Shown here: piece by piece, positions 1-5,417 of the stretch
Layout of the letters: every line of letters starts with the position of its first letter
How positions within the stretch are numbered: position 1 is the stretch's first letter
NCBI GenBank assembly: GCA_024277555.1
Contig: JAJRUY010000031.1
Coordinates: 1 to 5,417 of the forward strand
From: Gammaproteobacteria bacterium
GTDB lineage: Bacteria; Pseudomonadota; Gammaproteobacteria; Chromatiales; Chromatiaceae
Length of the DNA: 5,417 bases
Reading direction: 5' to 3'
Translations under genes and position numbers: made by a program
The notes under the pieces: generated by a model
Seen by the model: only the letters and a program-made list of their open reading frames with translations
What the model was told of the DNA's origin: nothing
Databases searched by the model: none

Positions 1-2796
1 ACCAAAAATACCGAACATGGAAAGAATCGTCAGTTCAATACCCATGGCCCAATGCCCCACAATGGCGCCAACAACCCCGAAGGGAATGATGCTCATCACC
101 ACCAGCGGCCAGCCATAGGAACCGAACACCCAGGCCAGCACAATATAGATCATGGCCAGGGAAAACAGCGCGCCTTTTTTCATGTCTGACAGGGTTTCCT
201 TCTGATCCTGCGCCTTGCCCGTGTAGCTCATGTGCACACCCCAGTTGTGAAACACCTCCGCAAACAGATCCTGCTCCAGCTGGGCGCGTATGTCGTTGGC
301 ATTGTTCTTGGTGCTGTCCACATCGGCAAACACGGTGGCGGAAAGCTGGCCATCATAGTGACGCAGAATTTCAAATCCCTGGCGTTCTTTCAGCTGCAAG
401 GCACTACCTAGGGGAATCTGCCCGCCTCCAGGCAGGCGCAAGCTCAGGTAGTCCAGGGCGGACAGGCGGTAACGCTGCTCGTCCGGCAACATCACCCGCA
501 CCTCCAGCTCATCCCGCCCATCGATAAAAATCTGGCTGAGATTGCCGGAGAATGCATCGCTGAGCTGCCGCGCCACTTCCACTTCCGTCAGCCCCTGAGC
601 CCGTCCCATGGGGGTGAGGATATAAATCATTTGCTGGCGACCATAGGGCATGTCGTCTTCTATGCCGGTAACGCCATTCATCCCCTCCAGGGTAGTGGTA
701 ATGGCAAGCGCCGCTTCCTTGAGATGCTGAATATCCGGCCCGGTCAGTTTGATTTCCAGATCCCTGCCGGGTGGACCACCGCCCTTTCTCGAGGTAAGCG
801 TCATTTTCTCCAGCCCCGGAGCATCTCTGAAGTGCTTGCGCCACTCGTCCAGAAAGGCCTGGTTGCGCACGCTACGCTCATCCGATGGCACCAGTTCCGC
901 AGTAATGGTGGCGAACTGCTCCCCCGCCCTGCCGGATTGGGCGTTGGAGAATATGCCCATGCCATGAGAAACCTTGGCGATACGAATCAACCCGCCGCCC
1001 AAGACATCTTCCGTTTCGTACAAGGCTTGTTCCACTTTCCCGATAAAGGCGTTGACCCTTTCCGGAGGAGTGCCGGAAACAAAACTGGCACTGGCATGAA
1101 TGATGTTGCCTTCAACAGTGGGGAAGAAGGTGAAGCCGATACGTCCCCCGGCAAGCAATCCCACCACCATGATCAGGGCAGCCAGGGCAGCCGCTATGGT
1201 TACACCAGGCCGGGATACCGATGCCATGACCAGCGGGCGGAAACGGTAATCGCGGAAATGTTCAAACCCTGCATCCAGCTTTTTGCGCAACTTACCTGGT
1301 TCTTTATGCTGGGCCTTGTGGAAGCTGTGGCGCAGATGACCCGGCAATACCAGGAAGCTCTCGACCAGTGAGGCAATGATGACGCATATCACCACGAAGG
1401 GGATATCGAACAAAATGCTGCCGATAATTCCGGACACCATCATCAGGGGAATGAAGGCGGCAATGGTGGTCAGGGAGGAAGACAACACCGGCGCCAGCAT
1501 GCGCCTTGCTCCCCCTTCTGCCGCTTCCAGCGACCTTTCCCCCTTCTGGTAATGCGCCAGGGCATCTTCACCAACCACGATGGCATCGTCCACAATGATT
1601 CCCAAAGCCATGATCATGCCGAACAGGGAAATCATGTTGATGCTGCCCCCCGCCAGCCAAATCAGCGCCAGGGTCGCCATGAAGGATACGGGAATCCCCA
1701 GAGTAACCCAGCCCGCCACCCGGGCATTGAGGAACAGGAACAGAATGCCCACCACCAGCACCAGACCACCCAGGCCATTCTTCAGGAGCAGGTTGATGCG
1801 GTCGCGGATCAGCTGCCAGCTTTCATCATAGACGGTAATCTCCACACCCTTGGGCAACTGAGCCCGGGTTTCGGCCAGCCACTCTTCCAGAATGCGGGCA
1901 GATTCCAGGGTATCGCCGGTGGTGGCGCGCATGGCGCGCAGCTCTACAGCAGGCTTGCCCTGATAGCTGATGGAGATCTGGTTTGCCTTGGGACGACGCT
2001 CAATCTTGGCTACATCACCCAGACGCACATAGTCGCCCTTGAGATTGGCCACCAGGGGCAGGTCAGAAAAACCTGCAACATCACGTTGCTGACTGAGCGC
2101 CCGCATCTCCCTGGCTACATCCCGTTTCCCTACCTGGCCGGCAGGCAGATCACGGGACAGTTGGTTAATGCGGCGCCCCACATCCTCCAGGGACATGTTC
2201 AAAGCCTGCAACTGCCGCTGGGAAATCTGCACCGCAATCTCTTCTTCCGGCAGGCCATTGATATCCACCTTGGCCACACCCCGCTGCAACAGCTCCTCCT
2301 CGAAGCGGTAGGCCAGGGGGCGCAGTTCCCGCAAATCCGAAGGACCATGCAGCAGCAGGCGTGCGATGGGCTCGAAATTGATTACATGGCTGACCTGGGG
2401 AGTGCGCGCATCCTGGGGCAGGTTGCGCACTGCCTTGACCCGGGAATCCACCCGGTCGGTGGCTTCCCCCATGTCCGTCCCTTCAGGAAAGTCCAGGATC
2501 ACCACACCTACACCTTGGGCGGAAGTGGAGGTGATTTTTTCCAGCCCTTCCACGGAACGCAATTCCTGTTCCAGGGGAATGGTGATGGATTTCTCTACAT
2601 CCTCTGCCGTCGCCCCTGGCCATACCACCCTCACCGTGACCACCTGAATATCGAAGCTGGGAAAGAACTGGGTATTCAGGGAAGTCAACGCCAAGGCTCC
2701 GGACAGGAGCATGATGATCATCACCAGATTGGCAGCGACCGGGTGCCGGGCGAAGATGCCGATGATGTCATTCTTGTGCTGAAACCCCTCAGCCAC
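1..2796 (-). CDS. RND efflux pump inner-membrane permease (AcrB/HAE type), C-terminus cut by window edge
   Basis: Proton-driven resistance-nodulation-division permease that takes substrates from the periplasm or outer membrane leaflet and passes them to an outer-membrane channel through its adaptor. I translated the frame by hand: 932 codons are open from 2796 to position 1 with no stop or frameshift. Visible parts are TM1 (about residues 16-36), a large periplasmic porter/docking loop (about 37-335), TM2-TM6 (about 338-482), TM7 (about 530-550), a second large periplasmic loop (about 553-872), TM8-TM9 (about 876-916) and the start of TM10. TM4 carries the adjacent acidic pair D403-D404 in GIIVDDAIVV, matching the proton-relay D407-D408 of AcrB. 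Family members run to about 1020-1050 residues, so about 100 residues (rest of TM10, TM11, TM12) lie beyond the edge. The start is GTG at 2796: the in-frame TAG four codons upstream leaves no ATG, and a GAGGT lies 8 bases before it. The start overlaps the adaptor's stop by 8 bases. Substrate unknown; a drug/hydrophobe (HAE) rather than metal type is inferred. Confidence 0.95.
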   Translation of the reverse strand, partial: MAEGFQHKNDIIGIFARHPVAANLVMIIMLLSGALALTSLNTQFFPSFDIQVVTVRVVWPGATAEDVEKSITIPLEQELRSVEGLEKITSTSAQGVGVVILDFPEGTDMGEATDRVDSRVKAVRNLPQDARTPQVSHVINFEPIARLLLHGPSDLRELRPLAYRFEEELLQRGVAKVDINGLPEEEIAVQISQRQLQALNMSLEDVGRRINQLSRDLPAGQVGKRDVAREMRALSQQRDVAGFSDLPLVANLKGDYVRLGDVAKIERRPKANQISISYQGKPAVELRAMRATTGDTLESARILEEWLAETRAQLPKGVEITVYDESWQLIRDRINLLLKNGLGGLVLVVGILFLFLNARVAGWVTLGIPVSFMATLALIWLAGGSINMISLFGMIMALGIIVDDAIVVGEDALAHYQKGERSLEAAEGGARRMLAPVLSSSLTTIAAFIPLMMVSGIIGSILFDIPFVVICVIIASLVESFLVLPGHLRHSFHKAQHKEPGKLRKKLDAGFEHFRDYRFRPLVMASVSRPGVTIAAALAALIMVVGLLAGGRIGFTFFPTVEGNIIHASASFVSGTPPERVNAFIGKVEQALYETEDVLGGGLIRIAKVSHGMGIFSNAQSGRAGEQFATITAELVPSDERSVRNQAFLDEWRKHFRDAPGLEKMTLTSRKGGGPPGRDLEIKLTGPDIQHLKEAALAITTTLEGMNGVTGIEDDMPYGRQQMIYILTPMGRAQGLTEVEVARQLSDAFSGNLSQIFIDGRDELEVRVMLPDEQRYRLSALDYLSLRLPGGGQIPLGSALQLKERQGFEILRHYDGQLSATVFADVDSTKNNANDIRAQLEQDLFAEVFHNWGVHMSYTGKAQDQKETLSDMKKGALFSLAMIYIVLAWVFGSYGWPLVVMSIIPFGVVGAIVGHWAMGIELTILSMFGIFG

Positions 2797-4033
2797 CAGC
2801 CACTACCTCTACCAGCAGGCTTTCCATCGCATTGGGCAACTGGGTAATCAGCAACTGCCGCCCGGATTTCAGCTGCTGGGAACGAATCAGCACCTGGCTT
2901 TTCCCGTTCAGCCAGATCTCGCCCACCCGCTCGACCCGAATCGGGCGCAGGCGCTGCTGCTCATCTATGACATACACCTTGTCGGAACCATACAGCGCCT
3001 CGTAGGGTACCGGCATTACTCCCGCCTGCTTCGGCAGGGTCAGACGCAGTTGCATGACACGGCCTTTTTGCAGCCAGTCCCAGCCGGAATCGATCTGAAA
3101 CAGCGCCTCCACACCACCGCTGCCCTGGCGCACTTCGGCTCCCAGGGAAATCAAATGGCCCTTGACCTCGTTCCCGTCCACCTTGCCGGCCACGACCAGG
3201 GGTTTTTCTTCCACCACAGCCTTGCGCACCTGGGGTACATAGATGGCCGGCAGCATGGCGCGAAACATGAGGCTGGTATTCTCAAACATCTCCAGCAAGG
3301 GCGCACCCGCGTTCACCCGGTGCCCTCGCGCCACCAACACCTTTACCACCCTGCCATCGAAGGGCGCCTTGACTTTGGTGCGCTCGAGTTGCAAGCGGGT
3401 TTTTTCCAGAGCCGCCAGGGCGCGTTCCAGAGCAGCTTGCAGCTCCAGCATCCTGCTTTCATGGGTGCGAATACTTTCACCGATACGGGCAATACTGATG
3501 GACTGGCGGGCGGCATTCTGCCTGGCGGTGTCCAAGGCCGATTGAGAGCCAACCTGCCTTTTTTTCAGGTCCAGCAAACGCGCCACTTCCGCCTGAACCA
3601 GCTTGTACAGGCGGCGCTCGTTGGGCAGGGTTTCCAGATCCGCCTGGTGTCGTGATTCCTGCACCGCGATCGCCGCCCGGGCTTGCGCCACATCCGCCTG
3701 GCGCTGGATCAGGTCCAGCTTCGCGTCCTGATCATCCAGATCCACCAGGAGATCTCCCGCCGCCACCTGGCTACCCTCGATCACATGCACCTGTTTTACA
3801 TCAGCGGTAAGGGCGGCAGTGAGTACCGAGTAGCGCAGCGCATCCACGGTGCCATAGAGCAGAATATTTGTGGGCCACTCCCCGGTCTGCACCGGGATTG
3901 CAGCTACCGGCCAGGACTTTTCCTGGATTTCAACATCCTTGCTGTGTGGCTTGGTGGCCTTGAGCACCAGGAACACGGCAACTGCCATGGCAATGATGAG
4001 AACGGGCAAAATCAGTCGACGCAGTCTATTCAC
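2789..4033 (-). CDS. RND pump periplasmic adaptor subunit (HlyD/AcrA-type membrane fusion protein)
   Basis: Periplasmic adaptor that bridges the RND permease and an outer-membrane TolC-like channel. The 414-residue protein has an N-terminal membrane segment (about residues 7-25) after a basic MNRLRR start, with no lipobox cysteine, so it is probably anchored by an uncleaved helix rather than by lipid. The first half of the lipoyl-like domain is about 71-104 (VIEGSQVAAGDLLVDLD). An Ala/Gln/Arg/Leu-rich alpha-helical hairpin spans about 105-217, and the second lipoyl half is about 219-250 (VKAPFDGRVVKVLVARGHRV, the standard family motif). A beta-barrel region (about 253-335) and a membrane-proximal domain (about 336-414, containing PVPYEAL) follow. 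The start is GTG: an in-frame TAA lies six codons upstream and no ATG lies between; the Shine-Dalgarno match is weak (GAAGAA). It follows the MFS gene by 11 bases and overlaps the pump gene by 8, so it is surely the partner of that pump. Confidence 0.95.
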   Translation of the reverse strand: MNRLRRLILPVLIIAMAVAVFLVLKATKPHSKDVEIQEKSWPVAAIPVQTGEWPTNILLYGTVDALRYSVLTAALTADVKQVHVIEGSQVAAGDLLVDLDDQDAKLDLIQRQADVAQARAAIAVQESRHQADLETLPNERRLYKLVQAEVARLLDLKKRQVGSQSALDTARQNAARQSISIARIGESIRTHESRMLELQAALERALAALEKTRLQLERTKVKAPFDGRVVKVLVARGHRVNAGAPLLEMFENTSLMFRAMLPAIYVPQVRKAVVEEKPLVVAGKVDGNEVKGHLISLGAEVRQGSGGVEALFQIDSGWDWLQKGRVMQLRLTLPKQAGVMPVPYEALYGSDKVYVIDEQQRLRPIRVERVGEIWLNGKSQVLIRSQQLKSGRQLLITQLPNAMESLLVEVVAGG

Positions 4034-4044
4034 AGAATTGTTCT

Positions 4045-5187
4045 TCAGTTATCCAGCTTGGAAACAGGTATGTAACGCCATACGATCCATGCCCCCAGCA
4101 GGGCCACGGCAGATGCCATAGTATAAGCGAAAGCAGCCCCCCACTGTTCCCACAAAAAACCACTGGTAAATGCACCCACGGCACCACCTGCGCCGAAGCT
4201 GAGGCTACTGTACAAAGCCTGCCCCCGCCCCTGATGGCGGCCACGAAAATACCCATGCACCAGATGGATTGCCGCAGCATGAAAACTGCCGAAGCTTGCC
4301 GCATGCAGCAGCTGGGAGAAAATCAGCAAACCCAGTACGTCAGGAAAATAACCAATCAATAACCAGCGCAAAGAGGCCAGAACCAGGCTCACCAGTAAAA
4401 TCAATGTGGCGGAATAGCGGTGCATGAGCCGGTGCATGAATACAAACAACAACACTTCCGCCAGTACGCCGATGCCCCACAAAATACCTATGCTGCTTTT
4501 GCTGTAACCAAAATCCTGCAGGTAAATGGAGTAGAAGGCGTAGTAAGGACCATGACTCATCTGCATCAGAAATACCGCAGCAAAGAAGGCCAGTATCCTG
4601 GGGGTTTTCAGCAGCACCAGAATCGAAGGCTGCACTTGGGTAGAAATCGCCCCCGGTTTGTCCTTTACCAGTAGACTGGACAACAGAATTCCGGCAAAAA
4701 CCGTGAGCAAAGCAGTCAAGACCACGCCGGTGCCCAGCCTGTCCACCAGATACCCCACCAGCACCACGGTAACGATGAAGCCCACCGAACCCCATAGACG
4801 CAGGCGGGAATAGCGTTCCACCGCCTTCCCCAGATAGTTGAACGTCACTGCTTCGAACTGGGGCAATGAAGCATTCCAGAAGAAACTGAACAGGATCATG
4901 ATCAGGGCGATTTCGACAAAGCCCGTGGCGCCGGGCATGGTCAAAAACACCAGCAGAGCCATCAACGAAGCGATGCGCACGATCAGCATGCGGTGCCCAA
5001 GGTGATCACCCAGCCAGCCCCAGATGTTGGGCGCAACGATCTTGGTCACCATGAGAATGGACATGAGGGAACCAATGGCGAAGGGATCAAAACCCAGAGA
5101 CTGCAGGTACAGCCCCCAGTAGGGCATCAATATGCCCAGGGCGGCGAAGTAAAAGAAATAGAAGGCAGACAGCCGCCAGTAAGGCAT
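4045..5187 (-). CDS. MFS transporter, HcaT-like (phenylpropionate permease / MFS_1_like family)
   Basis: Major facilitator superfamily inner-membrane transporter of 380 residues, with about 12 hydrophobic helices; E. coli HcaT is of almost the same length. From memory of HcaT, three stretches align clearly: YSRLRLWGSVGFI (residues 126-138; HcaT has YGKVRLWGSVAFV), GYSKSSIGILWGIGVLAEVL (227-246; HcaT GYSASAVGYLWSLGVVAEVI) and ALYSS near 324. A motif-A-like loop, GWLGDHLGHR, lies at 57-66 between TM2 and TM3, and the family-typical SHGPYYAFYSIYLQDFGYS runs from 211. The ATG at 5187 is the only reasonable start because an in-frame TAG sits immediately upstream; a GGGG about 8 bases before it is the only ribosome-binding candidate. 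The family assignment is firm, but the substrate is not: members share fold and motifs while few have known substrates, and nothing here shows aromatic-acid catabolism. It is the first gene of the apparent operon with the RND adaptor and pump. Confidence 0.9.
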   Translation of the reverse strand: MPYWRLSAFYFFYFAALGILMPYWGLYLQSLGFDPFAIGSLMSILMVTKIVAPNIWGWLGDHLGHRMLIVRIASLMALLVFLTMPGATGFVEIALIMILFSFFWNASLPQFEAVTFNYLGKAVERYSRLRLWGSVGFIVTVVLVGYLVDRLGTGVVLTALLTVFAGILLSSLLVKDKPGAISTQVQPSILVLLKTPRILAFFAAVFLMQMSHGPYYAFYSIYLQDFGYSKSSIGILWGIGVLAEVLLFVFMHRLMHRYSATLILLVSLVLASLRWLLIGYFPDVLGLLIFSQLLHAASFGSFHAAAIHLVHGYFRGRHQGRGQALYSSLSFGAGGAVGAFTSGFLWEQWGAAFAYTMASAVALLGAWIVWRYIPVSKLDN

Positions 5188-5362
5188 CTATTAACCCCAA
5201 TACTATTAAGTTAACCCGGATATTTCACCTGGACACTGAAACAACAATATAAGATGCTGTTTTTATTAACCATTGTATCTATATTAGCAAAGTGCAATAT
5301 GTTACCGGGTGTTTGTTAAGTCCGCCCTTGCACCGATCTTGTTGCCCAGAGACGATATTTCT
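5188..5362 (-). promoter_or_regulatory. AT-rich leader upstream of the MFS-RND operon, probable promoter region
   Basis: This gene-free stretch is visibly AT-richer than the coding DNA and is the only sizeable non-coding gap before the three-gene operon, so the operon promoter is most likely here. No sigma-70 match is convincing. The best minus-strand candidates are TTTGCT (5284-5289) with TAATAA (5261-5266) at 17 bases, and TTGCAC (5292-5297) with TACAAT (5272-5277) at a too-short 14 bases. TTAACC occurs three times on the plus strand (5191-5196, 5211-5216, 5266-5271), the first two exactly 20 bases apart, and a 5-base dyad ATATT-N10-AATAT lies at 5281-5300. These could be operator elements, but they are short and AT-rich and may be chance. 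Confidence 0.45.
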
Positions 5363-5416
5363 TCACTCATCAATAGCTTGGGCTATTGATTCGATCAGAA
5401 ATTCGCCTCTGAACAA
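5363..5416 (-). CDS. Possible C-terminal tail of an upstream minus-strand gene (partial)
   Basis: One minus-strand frame enters the window from the right edge and encodes LFRGEFLIESIAQAIDE before a TGA at 5365-5363. The residues look protein-like and could end an amphipathic helix, but 17 codons are too few for recognition and any frame may stay open this long by chance. If real, the gene runs in the same direction as the operon and ends about 175 bases before the MFS start, with no obvious terminator between. Nothing can be said about its function. Confidence 0.2.
   Translation of the reverse strand: MFRGEFLIESIAQAIDE
5369..5390. repeat. Perfect 9-bp inverted repeat with 4-base loop
   Basis: The arms ATCAATAGC (5369-5377) and GCTATTGAT (5382-5390) are perfectly complementary around the loop TTGG. 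It has the look of an ATAG/CTAT palindrome such as LysR-type regulators bind, but its 14-base ATAG-to-CTAT length does not fit the 15-base OxyR pattern. It is not a standard intrinsic terminator on either strand, because the stem is AT-rich and no run of T follows. A second small dyad, TGAT-TCG-ATCA (5387-5397), overlaps its right arm. It lies about 180 bases upstream of the MFS start. If the short minus-strand tail described at the right edge is real, this dyad is inside coding sequence and may be incidental. Confidence 0.55.
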
Positions 5417-5417
5417 C

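Noticed and set aside
631..1371. A 246-codon plus-strand open frame
   Set aside because: It too is opposite the RND gene, whose minus-strand translation is continuous and family-like here. The plus product is low in plausible structure.
1923..1940. Short GC-rich tandem (GGCGCGCAT then GGCGCGCAG)
   Set aside because: It simply encodes two similar Arg-Ala/Met codon groups in the conserved pump sequence (LRAMRAT) and needs no other explanation.
1552..2847. A 431-codon open frame on the plus strand, antisense to the RND gene
   Set aside because: It lies almost wholly opposite the conserved pump frame. Its His/Gln/Gly-rich product has no recognisable domain or membrane pattern. Long antisense frames are common opposite GC-biased genes.
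3050..4121. Several plus-strand open frames of 83-201 codons
   Set aside because: They are shadows of the adaptor gene and the end of the MFS gene, with no ribosome-binding sites or recognisable products.
4026..4795. Minus-strand frames of 92 and 151 codons inside the MFS gene
   Set aside because: They are out-of-frame readings of the same strand; the MFS frame explains the sequence with conserved motifs.
5281..5300. ATATT-N10-AATAT dyad resembling a LysR-type T-N11-A box
   Set aside because: The arms are only 5 bases of A/T in an AT-rich leader, so it is likely to occur by chance; kept only as a note in the leader entry.
5369..5390. OxyR site or intrinsic terminator reading of the 9-bp dyad
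   Set aside because: The ATAG-to-CTAT spacing is one base short of the OxyR pattern. The stem is AT-rich without a following T run, so neither label is supported.

Overview
The window reads as a chromosomal piece of a moderately GC-rich proteobacterium, most likely a gammaproteobacterium. This is inferred from the RND/adaptor family types, the resemblance of the MFS protein to enterobacterial HcaT, and codon use rich in G/C third positions. No marker gene fixes the species.

All convincing genes lie on the minus strand, so they read from right to left. From about 5188 to 5362 there is an AT-richer leader with no gene, containing short repeats and dyads that may be regulatory. It may be preceded, at the right edge, by the last few codons of another minus-strand gene. 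Then come three genes: (1) an intact 380-residue MFS transporter of the HcaT/phenylpropionate-permease type (5187-4045); (2) an intact 414-residue, membrane-anchored periplasmic adaptor (membrane fusion protein) of an RND pump (4033-2789); (3) the RND inner-membrane pump itself (2796 to beyond position 1), which has 932 residues in the window and lacks about the last 100. It has no stop codon in the window and its reading frame is intact over the whole visible length.

The genes are 11 bases apart (MFS to adaptor) and overlap by 8 bases (adaptor to RND), so they almost certainly form one operon with translational coupling. The adaptor and pump would form two layers of a tripartite efflux system that expels small hydrophobic or amphiphilic compounds across both membranes. 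A TolC-like outer-membrane channel is required but not present here. The MFS protein at the head of the operon is the less usual element: it may handle the same compound across the inner membrane, but its substrate cannot be read from sequence. No RNA gene, mobile element, CRISPR array or convincing terminator was seen. Apart from the leader, the window holds ordinary, well-conserved transport genes; I found no evidence of a new kind of system.
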